From UBA4582 sp965657335 (GTDB taxonomy: Bacteria; Pseudomonadota; Gammaproteobacteria; Pseudomonadales; Azotimanducaceae), in the NCBI GenBank assembly GCA_965657335.1, contig CBFHOH010000002.1:186001-250000 (forward strand): a DNA stretch of 64,000 nucleotides, in the 5' to 3' direction. Position numbers and translations under genes: made by a program. The notes beneath the pieces were generated by a model. It did not search any database. It was given only the letters and a program-made list of their open reading frames with translations, and was not told the origin of the DNA. Positions 1 to 9,465 of this stretch are shown piece after piece. Position 1 is the stretch's first letter. Every line of letters begins with the position of its first letter.

Positions 1-2045
1 CATTGCTACTTGGACCGGGCACAATGGGTCAGATATTTGGCGTAATTGCCACGGTAGTCATGGCCTGTCTCACTTTTTCCTTGATTGAATCCCAGCTCGT
101 TCTACCCGCGCACTTGGGTCATCGAAGCATCCAATCTGCTGCAGGAGAAATGGCCATGCTTATGATCCCTATTGTGGCCATTATTGCACTTGGGTTTTCA
201 GATAATTTCAGCGCTTACGTTGGTTTCATCATCGCTGCTTTCACGCTGATTTATGCGCTCTATGCCGTGGGCATTTGGAGTCGACTAGCCAATAGGCTAA
301 TCGATGCCCAGAGTAAATTCTCAGCCCGCGTAGAGTACTTTATCCACCAACCATTTCGCATCTTTGTGGCCAAAGCGATCGCCGCCAGATATCTGACACT
401 AGCGATTGCCTTAGTTGCACTATTGTCGAGCATCGGCATTGTTGCGAGCGGCCGCCTGCCATTCTCGTTCTTTCCACCACTGGAGTCCGACCAAGCGATT
501 GCCAAGCTAACGATGCCCTTGGGTACACCCGCTGAGGTGACCAAAGAAGTCGTTCTAAAGCTTGAGCGAGCGGCGCAACTGCTCGAACAGGAACTTATTC
601 GAGAATATCCGGAAGCACCACCTGTAACACACATACTTGCAGCTGTCGGTGACCAACCCAGCAGCTCTGGTGGTGGCGGGCCTCCCAGCACAGCACCAGC
701 GACAGGCGGTGGTGGACATATCGGCGAGGTCACTTTACAGCTAGTGCCAAGCGAAAATCGAACAATAGAAACTAGAACGATAGCCAATCGTTGGCGAGAA
801 CTAAGCGGCCCTATTCCTGATGCAGTTGAACTTAAATTCAACACATCGCTATTTACCGTCGGAAACGCAATCGACATTCAATTAGCTGGAGACAATGTAG
901 ATGATCTTAGGGCAGTTGCCGAAAAAATCAGACTGACGCTAGCTCAATATCCCGGCGTTATTGATATTACTGATAGCTTCAGAGCGGGAAAACAGGAAGT
1001 AAAACTTGCTATGTCCCCTTCAGGTGAAGCGCTCGGACTCTCTTTGGCCGACTTAGCCCGACAAGTTCGCCAAGCCTTTTATGGCGAAGAAATACAGCGT
1101 ATCCAACGGGGAAGAGATGACGTTCGAGTGATGGTGCGTTACACGGAGGCTGAGCGAAAGACACTGAGCTCACTAGACCAGATGCGCATTAGAACGCCTG
1201 AGGGCGCTGAAGTACCCTTTGTCGAAGTGGCTTCAGCAAATTTGGGAAGGGGATTCTCCTCGATTAATCGCTCAGAGCGTCAAAGAGTTGTTAATGTCAC
1301 CGCCGATGTTGATCGCACACAAATCACAGCGAACGAGGTCATCGCTGATTTTGCTAAAGGCAAAATACAAAGGATACTCAACGACTATCCCCGCGTAACT
1401 TTTAGCTTGGAAGGCGAACAGAGAGAGCAAGCAGAGGCCGTTGCAGGCATTCTGCCAATGTTCGGGATTGCCTTGTTCGTGATTTTCGCCCTGCTGGCGA
1501 TTCCCCTACGCTCTTACAGTCAACCGTTGATTATTATGAGTGTGATTCCATTTGCTTTTGTCGGCGCCATCTGGGGTCACCAAATCATGAAGTCCTTCGA
1601 TATGATTGCCGGCCTTGCCATGATGTCAGTGATGGGATTTATAGCCGCGTCTGGTGTCGTCGTCAATTCAAGTCTGGTACTGGTACACAACGTCAATCGT
1701 CGAATAGAGGATGGCATGGACATGAGTCGAGCGGTGGCAGAGGCAACGGTATCGCGTTGCCGACCAATCGTCCTTACCTCTATGACGACTTTCGTCGGAC
1801 TCACACCACTGATGTTCAACAACAGTGTGCAGGCGCAGTTTTTAGTTCCGATGGCAACTTCTCTGGCTTTTGGTGTGTTATTTTCGACGTTTGTCACGTT
1901 ATTTGTTGTACCTTCGGGGTATATGATGCTTGAAGACATCAAGGCGTTTACCGCGCGTCTAACAGGCGCTCAAATGCCAAGCAGACAGAAGACAATTGCT
2001 ATTTTGAACCAGCCCCCATCAGACATTACGAAGGTTGATGTTTGA
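1..2045 (+). CDS. RND efflux pump inner-membrane subunit, C-terminal part (cut by window edge)
   Basis: This is the end of an AcrB/HAE1-type RND transporter, an inner-membrane proton-driven exporter that normally works with a periplasmic adaptor and an outer-membrane channel. The reading frame is already open at the window edge and begins inside the central membrane block, so roughly the first third is missing. A periplasmic porter region follows, then a final block of about six membrane helices (about 1450-1930) with the family's closing pattern, including SGVVVNSSLVLV and RPIVLTSMTTFVGLTPL. Part of the periplasmic loop (about 655-717) is a Gly/Ser/Pro-rich low-complexity insert. The stop overlaps the next gene, a MATE exporter. 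The substrate cannot be read from sequence. Confidence 0.9.
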   Translation, partial: LLLGPGTMGQIFGVIATVVMACLTFSLIESQLVLPAHLGHRSIQSAAGEMAMLMIPIVAIIALGFSDNFSAYVGFIIAAFTLIYALYAVGIWSRLANRLIDAQSKFSARVEYFIHQPFRIFVAKAIAARYLTLAIALVALLSSIGIVASGRLPFSFFPPLESDQAIAKLTMPLGTPAEVTKEVVLKLERAAQLLEQELIREYPEAPPVTHILAAVGDQPSSSGGGGPPSTAPATGGGGHIGEVTLQLVPSENRTIETRTIANRWRELSGPIPDAVELKFNTSLFTVGNAIDIQLAGDNVDDLRAVAEKIRLTLAQYPGVIDITDSFRAGKQEVKLAMSPSGEALGLSLADLARQVRQAFYGEEIQRIQRGRDDVRVMVRYTEAERKTLSSLDQMRIRTPEGAEVPFVEVASANLGRGFSSINRSERQRVVNVTADVDRTQITANEVIADFAKGKIQRILNDYPRVTFSLEGEQREQAEAVAGILPMFGIALFVIFALLAIPLRSYSQPLIIMSVIPFAFVGAIWGHQIMKSFDMIAGLAMMSVMGFIAASGVVVNSSLVLVHNVNRRIEDGMDMSRAVAEATVSRCRPIVLTSMTTFVGLTPLMFNNSVQAQFLVPMATSLAFGVLFSTFVTLFVVPSGYMMLEDIKAFTARLTGAQMPSRQKTIAILNQPPSDITKVDV

Positions 2046-3427
2046 ACCCTCTGAACGCGAAAAAAAGCCCCGCAGAACCGCTTAATAAACGTGATTTCAC
2101 CACAGGGGCAGTACCCGTTCACTTGATAAGGCTTACGGGCTTCATGATGGTTGGACTGATCTCTGTTATGGGTGCAAACCTTATCGAAGCGGTATACATA
2201 GGGCGCGTCGGCGCTGTCGCGCTAGCCGCGCTGAGCTTCACGTTTCCACTGATCATGCTGTTTCAAGGCATTTCAATGGGATTGGCGATAGGCGCTTCTT
2301 CAGTGGTTGCTCGCACCCTCGGCGCCGGCGATAAAGAACAGGGGAAGTTGTTAATCACGCACTGCATTTTACTCGTTAGCGGGTTAGTCCTTTTCGCCTG
2401 CTTCGCTGCATACCACTATGTCGATGTGTTTTTCAGGTTATTAGGGGCAGACGATACCGTTTTACCGCTGGCCATTGAGTACATTCATATTTGGATTTAT
2501 GGATTACCTTTTTTCACCATCGCCATGGTAGGTTCAACACTCATGAGGGCAGCAGGAGACGCTGTCACACCAGGATACCTCATGACTATCGGATCAGCAT
2601 TACACGTCATGGTAAGCCCGATCTTCATTTTTGGATATTTAGGTGCGCCTGAAATGGGGCTCGCTGGCGCGGCTGTCGGATTTGTACTGGCGCGTTCGGT
2701 GAGTTTTCTAATGTACAGCTACGTCATTTGGATTAAAGATAAATTACTCATCTTCAAACTCACAGGTTTCTTCTCGTCATGCCGCGCAATTCTGCACGTC
2801 GGATTACCGGCAATGGCGAGCAACATGATTCAACCTTTGTCGATGAGTATCATCACGCGACTCTTAGCGGGGCATGGCTCAGTCGTGGTTGCCGGTTTCG
2901 GTGTTGCGTCGCGGATAGAATCGGTCGCCGTTATTGTGATCGTTTCCCAGTCGATGAGTATCGCCCCGTTCATCGGTCAGAACTGGGGTGCAGGGCTCTA
3001 CGACCGCGTAACGAGGGGCATGAACCTCGCGAACGGCGCTGCAATCATCTGGGGAATTGTCGCCTACACCGCACTTTTTTTCCTCGCAAGACCGATTATT
3101 TCACTGATCAATGAAGATCAAGGGGTTGTTGACGCCGCGGTCACCTATCTTCGTATTGTGCCATTGTGCATTGGTTTCATGGGAATACTGATGAACTCAT
3201 CCTCCTGTTTCAACGCGCTCGGCCAACCCATGCCGCCGCTGCTACTCACTATTCTTCAGATGATTGTCATTCAAATACCACTTGCGATACTTGGGAATTA
3301 TTTCTTTGGATATACCGGTATATTTATCGCTGCAACTGCGACGATCTTCATACTAGGCGTGATTGCCTGGTTTTGGCTAAAACGTGCGCTCGCTGTAGGA
3401 ATGGCGCAAGACCATCACCTCAGATAG
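2042..3427 (+). CDS. MATE family multidrug/Na+ antiporter
   Basis: 461-residue polytopic membrane protein of the MATE family, the usual length, with twelve hydrophobic segments in two similar halves. The second-half motif GFGVASRIESV followed by GQNWGAG is typical of bacterial NorM/DinF-like members. The start is TTG at 2042, inside the last codons of the RND gene; stop and start share four bases, so translation is probably coupled and the two exporters form one operon. Its core is close to that of the MATE protein at 12314-13699, suggesting paralogues. MATE proteins export cationic or amphipathic compounds in exchange for Na+ or H+; the substrate here is unknown. Its 3' end overlaps the converging VOC gene by 13 bases. 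Confidence 0.92.
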   Translation: MNPLNAKKSPAEPLNKRDFTTGAVPVHLIRLTGFMMVGLISVMGANLIEAVYIGRVGAVALAALSFTFPLIMLFQGISMGLAIGASSVVARTLGAGDKEQGKLLITHCILLVSGLVLFACFAAYHYVDVFFRLLGADDTVLPLAIEYIHIWIYGLPFFTIAMVGSTLMRAAGDAVTPGYLMTIGSALHVMVSPIFIFGYLGAPEMGLAGAAVGFVLARSVSFLMYSYVIWIKDKLLIFKLTGFFSSCRAILHVGLPAMASNMIQPLSMSIITRLLAGHGSVVVAGFGVASRIESVAVIVIVSQSMSIAPFIGQNWGAGLYDRVTRGMNLANGAAIIWGIVAYTALFFLARPIISLINEDQGVVDAAVTYLRIVPLCIGFMGILMNSSSCFNALGQPMPPLLLTILQMIVIQIPLAILGNYFFGYTGIFIAATATIFILGVIAWFWLKRALAVGMAQDHHLR

Positions 3428-4185
3428 AACCGCGTGCCGCATATAACAACCTCCTCTTCGGACACATAGCAATCTCGTTCCTTTGCCTGCGCAAGGATGT
3501 GATCACGATTTCTTACACGGATATCAAGTCCGCCTAATCCGGCACCACGATCGTCCTTGATCGAGACAAACCGCAACCGGGCATTGTTTAGCTCAATAAA
3601 GATTTCTCCCTTTTCCGTAACCACTGGTAGCCCGGCGACCCTCCCCCAGAGTGACGCAAGTGCTGCAGGGTCTTCTGCCTGAAGTTCAACCCCGATAAAA
3701 TCCACGGTGACATCCTGCCGGACATGCTTTCTCCACCCAGTGCCACCTACGGGCTCCCAATGACCCTCAAAATCATTATGCGCATCTGACTCGATCTCGA
3801 AAAATGCCGCTTTAAGGTCACCCGGATGTAACTGACATAAGTGCCAGTCCTCCCGAATAGTTTCATGAGCAACACGTACGCCATTATCCAGTGCGTTCTG
3901 GCGTACATTCGCCTGAGTTTCCCTACTATCGGCTTGAGTAATAACCATGTAGCCACCGTCGCCGTTACGACGCTTCAGGTAGCGCCCTCCCGCGGTGCCT
4001 TCCCGAATTGGTGCGACCACCTCTAAAAAGTTGTTACCAACCGCCATTAAAGTATTTTCAAGACCAAAGGCACCAACTGCAGGATCAACATAACAGGTGT
4101 TGATACCAAGAATATCTGTTAAATCCTCTACGACGGGTGGCAATGTTTCAGCTACTAGACAGATTTGTCTCAGTTGTATTGGCAT
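3415..4185 (-). CDS. VOC superfamily (glyoxalase-like) protein
   Basis: About 256 residues built from two vicinal-oxygen-chelate modules: residues 1-125 (opening MPIQLRQICLVAETL) and about 160-256, the second containing VDFIGVELQAEDPAALASLW. VOC proteins bind a metal and act as dioxygenases, lyases, isomerases or resistance proteins. This one resembles the two-module glyoxalase-like group, whose reactions are mostly unknown. A start 12 codons upstream (4221) is possible, but ATG at 4185 is preferred: a GGAG ribosome site sits 8 bases before it and the first VOC strand begins right after. It converges on the MATE gene with a 13-base overlap. Confidence 0.8.
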   Translation of the reverse strand: MPIQLRQICLVAETLPPVVEDLTDILGINTCYVDPAVGAFGLENTLMAVGNNFLEVVAPIREGTAGGRYLKRRNGDGGYMVITQADSRETQANVRQNALDNGVRVAHETIREDWHLCQLHPGDLKAAFFEIESDAHNDFEGHWEPVGGTGWRKHVRQDVTVDFIGVELQAEDPAALASLWGRVAGLPVVTEKGEIFIELNNARLRFVSIKDDRGAGLGGLDIRVRNRDHILAQAKERDCYVSEEEVVICGTRFYLR

Positions 4186-4452
4186 TTCAGTGTGCTCCAG
4201 TCGGCTAATTATCACGATCAAACCACCCTACTTATACTTCATGGATTTGTTGCAAACAAGATTATTCAAAACCACATCAGTCACGAGATGATGCCGAAGC
4301 TCGGCGCCCCGGAGTCCTTGCTTCGTGATACGATTGTTTCGTCGAGCGAAAGAGGTGGAATCAATCACCTAATAAAATTTTGGACGTGCAAAGCAGGTAA
4401 ACGGTTTTGTACCAAAACAACAACCTAGATTTTGCTTCAAGGAAACGATTCA

Positions 4453-7400
4453 ATGATACAAAAACTACTCATCGCGAACCGCGGCGAAATAGCCATTCGA
4501 ATCATGCGTACCGCTGTAAACATGGGGATAAAAACCGTTGCGGTCTATCCGCCCGATGATCAGCAATCACTTCATGTTTATCGTGCGGATGAGGCGGTTG
4601 AAATTGATGGCAGAGGGGCGTCTGCTTATCTCGATGCAGAGCAGCTGATTCAGATCGCATTGGACACAGACTGCGATGCCATTCACCCGGGCTATGGCTT
4701 TCTGAGCGAAGTCGCTGGGTTCGCAAACGCCTGCGAAGCAGCAAAACTGAAATACATCGGCCCGGACGGCGAAACCCTCGCGTTGTTTGGAGACAAGTCC
4801 GAGGCACGACGCTTCGCTATTGAGAATGAAGTACCCGTTATTTCAGGTACTCAAACAGCCACAACGCTCGATGTCGCGACTGAGTTTTTCAACTCACTTA
4901 ATGGCCAGTCAATGATTATTAAAGCGGTTGCCGGCGGTGGTGGTCGAGGTGTGCGTGTTGTTGAATCACTTGATGAAGTTGAAGCCGCCTTTAATCAAAG
5001 TGGCCGCGAAGCGATGGCTGCTTTTGGTGATGATGCACTCTATGTAGAGGCGTATTTGCCGAACGTCCGCCATATTGAGATTCAAATTCTAGGGGACGGC
5101 AGCGGCAACATTGTCTCTCTCGGCGAACGCGATTGTTCGCTGCAAAGAAGACATCAGAAAGTGATTGAAATCGCCCCAGCACCACACCTGAAAAGCAGTA
5201 TCAGACGCGAATTGGTTGCCGCCGCGGAAAAATTGGCGAAAGCAACCAACTACCGAGGCGCAGGTACCTTCGAATTCTTAGTTGATGCTGCACAAAAGAC
5301 GTGGGCATTTATCGAAGCCAATGCGCGATTGCAGGTAGAACACACCATCACCGAAGAAATCTACGATATCGATCTGGTTGAAACCCAGCTGCGTATTGCC
5401 ACGGGTGAATCTCTCGCCGAAATGGACATTGGCAAGCCGCGAAAACATGGATACGCGATTCAACTCCGGATCAATATGGAGACAATGGAAGCTGACGGTT
5501 CCGTGCGTCCGTCCGGAGGCACAATTACCGCCTTCAATCCCCCTTCGGGTCCGGGTGTCCGTTTGGACACGTATGCTTATGCGGGGTACAACACCAACCC
5601 CGGATTCGACTCGATGCTTGCGAAACTTATTATTCATCACCGCAGCGCATATAAAAGCAGCGCGCAAGAGGCGACTAGCGAGTTCGAGGCTGCACTCACC
5701 AACGTCTATCGTTCCCTCTGCGAATTTCAAATAGAAGGTGTTGCAACCAACATTTCATTTCTGCAGAGCCTGCTGCAGTCCAACGCTCTCGCCGCCGTTG
5801 AGTACCACACGAGATACATTGACGAGAATATCAAAACACTCACAGAAACTGGCGCGCATCACACGCACTATGCGAGCCAACAGATCGAGAGCACGGCCAT
5901 GCGTGCCGGTGCAGTTCTTGCATCAAATGATCCGCTTGCTGTACTGGCATTCGGCCAACAGGAACAACAAACTGCAACAGACGCCACGACCATGGATGAC
6001 TCTTGGCTCAAATCCCCAATGCAGGGAACCATTATTGAAATTATGGTGTCACCCGGCGACCAAGTGCTTGCCGAACAGCCGCTGATGATAATGGACTCCA
6101 TGAAAATGGAACATGAAATACTTGCTCAATATAGCGGCATCGTTAGTCAACTTGGCATTGTTGTCGGCGACACTATTTACGAGCAACAGTCGCTCCTGCA
6201 GATTGATGAGCGGGAAATCGAAAATACGCTGACCTCGGAAGAGGAAGATGTCGATCTTGATGAAATTCGACCGGACCTTGCCGAGGTCGTCGAGCGCCGT
6301 AAAACTACCCTTGATGCCCATCGCCCAAATGCCGTCGCCCGCCGTCGCAAAACAAAGCAAAGGACAGCGAGGGAAAACATCGAGGATATGTGCGATACCG
6401 AGACATTCATTGAGTATGGTCAACTCGTGCTTGCCGCACAGCGCCGTCGTCGATCAATAGAAGACCTCATAGAGAAGAGCCCGGCGGATGGCATGATTAC
6501 CGGTGTTGGCGCGGTAAACAGCGATCTTTTTGGCGAGCCGGATAATCGCTGTGTGCTGATGTCCTATGACTATACGGTATTTGCAGGCACGCAAGGTGGA
6601 CAAAATCACCGAAAAACCGACCGCATGATTCGCGTTGCGGAAGAGGGTCGAATGCCAATGGTTATCTTTGCTGAAGGCGGTGGCGGCCGACCCGGTGATA
6701 CCGATGGCATTGGTGGCGAGGGCACAACGACTTTTGCGCGATTCGCGCAACTCAGCGGACTTGTCCCTATGGTTGGTATCACCTCAGGCAGATGCTTTGC
6801 AGGCAACGCATCTCTGCTGGGTTGTTGTGATCTCATCATCGCAACCGAGGGTTCCAACATTGGCATGGGCGGACCCGCGATGATCGAAGGCGGCGGCCTT
6901 GGTATCTACTCTCCAGAGGAAATTGGCCCGATGTCGGTGCAGGTGCCCAACGGTGTCGTCGACATACTGGTGCAAGACGAAGAGGAAGCCGTTACCGTAG
7001 CAAAAAAATATCTCAGCTACTTTCAAGGTAAGACGAGCGACTGGAATGAACCGGATCAACGTTTGATGCGACGAATCATTCCGGAGAACCGATTACGCGC
7101 TTACAACGTCAGGACCATCATCGAAACACTGGCAGACACAGGTTCAGTTCTCGAGATCAGAGAAAAGTTTGGCGTTGGCTGCATCACCTCTTTTATTCGC
7201 GTAGAGGGTATGCCGATGGGCGTTATCGCTAACAATCCCGGTCATCTCGGCGGCGCAATAGATGCCGACGGAGCGGATAAAGGCGCACGATTCATGCAGT
7301 TATGTGATGGCTTCGACATTCCCATACTCTATCTCTGTGACACGCCCGGCATTATGGTCGGTCCGGAAATCGAAAAAACGGCGCTGGTGAGACATTCAAG

Positions 7401-7815
7401 TCGTATGTTTTTGACCGGCGCGAATCTTTCAGTGCCATTTTTCACTATTGTGCTTCGCAAAGCCTATGGACTCGGCGCTATCGCAATGGCTGGCGGATCC
7501 TACAAAACGCCCTTCTTTACGGTTTCCTGGCCAACAGGAGAATACGGCGGCATGGGGCTAGAGGGTAGCGTAAAACTCGGATACCGCGCAGAACTGGCAG
7601 CAATCGATGACCCCGAAGAGCGACTGGAGACCTACGAAAAAATGGTCGCCAAGGCATACCAGACAGGCAAAGCGCTTAACTACGCATCGCTGTTTAGTGT
7701 TGACGATACAATAGACCCAGCAGACTCACGACATTGGGTCAGCAACATCATGAAATCGATTCGCAGGGAGCCTAGAGGACCCGGCAAACGTCGAGCTTCG
7801 ATTGACGCCTGGTAG
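4453..7815 (+). CDS. Single-chain biotin-dependent acyl-CoA carboxylase
   Basis: 1120 residues carrying all three functions of an acyl-CoA carboxylase in one chain. Residues 1-450 are biotin carboxylase: LIANRGEIAIRIM at the start, the GGGGRGVR ATP-grasp loop, and FIEANARLQVEHT with the catalytic Glu/Arg. A linker leads to a biotinyl domain with the MKM motif; Lys551 would carry biotin. Residues about 590-1120 join both carboxyltransferase halves (crotonase fold), with acyl-CoA-binding stretches such as GRCFAGNASLLG and NNPGHLGGAIDADGADK. It would fix bicarbonate on an acyl-CoA. Most relatives split these jobs over two or three genes; the single-chain form is known as long-chain acyl-CoA carboxylase in mycobacteria. 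ATG 4453 is preferred over an upstream codon because AAGGAAA lies 8 bases before it. Acyl chain length is unknown. Confidence 0.93.
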   Translation: MIQKLLIANRGEIAIRIMRTAVNMGIKTVAVYPPDDQQSLHVYRADEAVEIDGRGASAYLDAEQLIQIALDTDCDAIHPGYGFLSEVAGFANACEAAKLKYIGPDGETLALFGDKSEARRFAIENEVPVISGTQTATTLDVATEFFNSLNGQSMIIKAVAGGGGRGVRVVESLDEVEAAFNQSGREAMAAFGDDALYVEAYLPNVRHIEIQILGDGSGNIVSLGERDCSLQRRHQKVIEIAPAPHLKSSIRRELVAAAEKLAKATNYRGAGTFEFLVDAAQKTWAFIEANARLQVEHTITEEIYDIDLVETQLRIATGESLAEMDIGKPRKHGYAIQLRINMETMEADGSVRPSGGTITAFNPPSGPGVRLDTYAYAGYNTNPGFDSMLAKLIIHHRSAYKSSAQEATSEFEAALTNVYRSLCEFQIEGVATNISFLQSLLQSNALAAVEYHTRYIDENIKTLTETGAHHTHYASQQIESTAMRAGAVLASNDPLAVLAFGQQEQQTATDATTMDDSWLKSPMQGTIIEIMVSPGDQVLAEQPLMIMDSMKMEHEILAQYSGIVSQLGIVVGDTIYEQQSLLQIDEREIENTLTSEEEDVDLDEIRPDLAEVVERRKTTLDAHRPNAVARRRKTKQRTARENIEDMCDTETFIEYGQLVLAAQRRRRSIEDLIEKSPADGMITGVGAVNSDLFGEPDNRCVLMSYDYTVFAGTQGGQNHRKTDRMIRVAEEGRMPMVIFAEGGGGRPGDTDGIGGEGTTTFARFAQLSGLVPMVGITSGRCFAGNASLLGCCDLIIATEGSNIGMGGPAMIEGGGLGIYSPEEIGPMSVQVPNGVVDILVQDEEEAVTVAKKYLSYFQGKTSDWNEPDQRLMRRIIPENRLRAYNVRTIIETLADTGSVLEIREKFGVGCITSFIRVEGMPMGVIANNPGHLGGAIDADGADKGARFMQLCDGFDIPILYLCDTPGIMVGPEIEKTALVRHSSRMFLTGANLSVPFFTIVLRKAYGLGAIAMAGGSYKTPFFTVSWPTGEYGGMGLEGSVKLGYRAELAAIDDPEERLETYEKMVAKAYQTGKALNYASLFSVDDTIDPADSRHWVSNIMKSIRREPRGPGKRRASIDAW

Positions 7816-7838
7816 CCTAGTCTTCGACGCTCAAACAC

Positions 7839-9365
7839 CTACTGCAACTGATCCACTGGTTGCAGTAGGTAACGCACCAGACCTGCGGCTATTGCTAGAA
7901 CCAGAAACGCCAACGGCAAGCCGACAATAATTGACGCCGCCTGTAACGCCGAAATACCTCCAACAATAAGCAAGATACAAGTGACCGCACCCAGCATGAA
8001 ACCCCAAAACACTTTCATCCATTGCAGGTGATCAACGCGCAACAGATGGCACAACACAAGCGTTGCTGAATCCAGCGAAGTAATAAGCCACGTAAAAAGC
8101 AGAAACGCGGCGGTCCCGACCAGCGCTATTTGTAGCGTTTCAGACCCAAGATTGCCAAAGACCGTCACAATCCCCTGACTATAATCTGCGACGACAATCT
8201 CACTCACCGAACCTGCTAGTTGCAATTCCTGATATACCGCTGTGCCGCCAAAAATCGACATCCACAATAAAATGATCAGCACCGGCACAAACAAAACCGC
8301 AATAATAAACTCACGCATTGTGCGCCCTTTCGAAATTCTAGCGACAAACAAACCCACAAACGGTGCCCAGGCCAACCACCAACCCCAGTAAAACACCGTC
8401 CAGGCGGATTGCCACGCTTTGTCGGCGGCGTCTTCCGCCGTCCAGAACCCCATAGGAATAACGTTAACAATATAGTCAAACGTACTTCCTACAAAGACCT
8501 CAAGTATCCAAAGCGTGGGGCCAACAGTAACTAGCACAAGCGCAAGCCCAACACTTATCCAAACGTTGATTTCACTCAGCAGCCTGATACCGTTGGCAAC
8601 ACCGGACACCGCGGAAAAGATACCTAAAACACTCACCAACGCCACAATAGCGATCTGCGCGGTAATGCTCATCTCAAAATCAATGAGCGAACCAAGCGTC
8701 GCATTCATACCTCCCACTGAGAGCCCAATCGACGTCGCAACGCCAAATACGGTGCCAAGTACCGCAATCACATCAATCGTCTGCGACATACCCCTAGGTA
8801 GCGACTGAAACCGAGTCAGCGGCGAGAAGGCAGTGCCAAAGGTAAGCGGCAGATCATAGCGATAGGCGCCCAGCGCAATGCACAGCCCTACAAGAACATA
8901 CAGACCCCACCCATGAAAACCCCAATGAAAAGCGGTTAGCATCACCGCGGTCACAGCCGCCTCTGGAGAACCCTGAAGTTGCCCTCTCATATCGAGGAAG
9001 GGATTGCTTAGCATATGGGTGATAGGCTCAGAAGTTCCCCAGTATAAGAGCCCCGAAGCGAGTCCCGCGCTGAAAAGCATGGCGAACCATGCCAGATAGC
9101 TGAACTCGGGCAACTCATCATCTTTTCCCAAGCGCACTTTCGCTTTTGGATGCAGACAGGCAGCAATGACTAGCAGCAGAACTAAACTAACAGTCCAATT
9201 AAATAATAGGTCAAAACGCGCGACCACATTGTCTTTAATCGCCAAGAATACGACGGCCGCCTGCTCTGTATCGAGAGCTGCGTATCCAACGAAAACCATG
9301 AGAATGACAATGACTAGAATTGAAAGGGGTTGATAGGGGTGTTGCTTAGATTCGAGATATGACAA
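7839..9365 (-). CDS. BCCT family betaine/carnitine/choline-type transporter
   Basis: 508 residues with about twelve membrane helices and the BCCT signature near residues 315-340: WTVFYWGWWLAWAPFVGLF followed by an Arg-Ile-Ser end. The family imports trimethylammonium compounds (betaine, choline, carnitine, DMSP) with Na+ or H+. The region after helix 2 reads FSAGLASGLLYWG; coupling ion and substrate cannot be decided from it. The only start that keeps the N-terminal helix intact is TTG at 9365. It converges on the carboxylase gene with 23 bases between them and diverges from the esterase gene at 9466. Catabolic rather than osmotic use is possible given the neighbours, but this is inference. 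Confidence 0.93.
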   Translation of the reverse strand: MSYLESKQHPYQPLSILVIVILMVFVGYAALDTEQAAVVFLAIKDNVVARFDLLFNWTVSLVLLLVIAACLHPKAKVRLGKDDELPEFSYLAWFAMLFSAGLASGLLYWGTSEPITHMLSNPFLDMRGQLQGSPEAAVTAVMLTAFHWGFHGWGLYVLVGLCIALGAYRYDLPLTFGTAFSPLTRFQSLPRGMSQTIDVIAVLGTVFGVATSIGLSVGGMNATLGSLIDFEMSITAQIAIVALVSVLGIFSAVSGVANGIRLLSEINVWISVGLALVLVTVGPTLWILEVFVGSTFDYIVNVIPMGFWTAEDAADKAWQSAWTVFYWGWWLAWAPFVGLFVARISKGRTMREFIIAVLFVPVLIILLWMSIFGGTAVYQELQLAGSVSEIVVADYSQGIVTVFGNLGSETLQIALVGTAAFLLFTWLITSLDSATLVLCHLLRVDHLQWMKVFWGFMLGAVTCILLIVGGISALQAASIIVGLPLAFLVLAIAAGLVRYLLQPVDQLQ

Positions 9366-9465
9366 ACAGTTGACTCTGCGATTCGTTGTTAGACAATCAC
9401 CATAACAATTTTAGCGAGCTTCGGCTAATCTACGCTCATCTCTATGACAATTGAGATAGCATACG

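Noticed and set aside
260..877. A 205-codon frame on the minus strand inside the RND gene
   Set aside because: It runs against a clear RND coding frame, has no recognisable product and is rich in Ser/Pro/Gly as expected from an antisense reading.
1577..1942. A 121-codon minus-strand frame inside the RND gene
   Set aside because: Antisense shadow of the conserved membrane region; no ribosome site or family match.
5278..5730. A 150-codon minus-strand frame inside the acyl-CoA carboxylase gene
   Set aside because: Lies wholly within the biotin carboxylase domain coding sequence and has no independent support.
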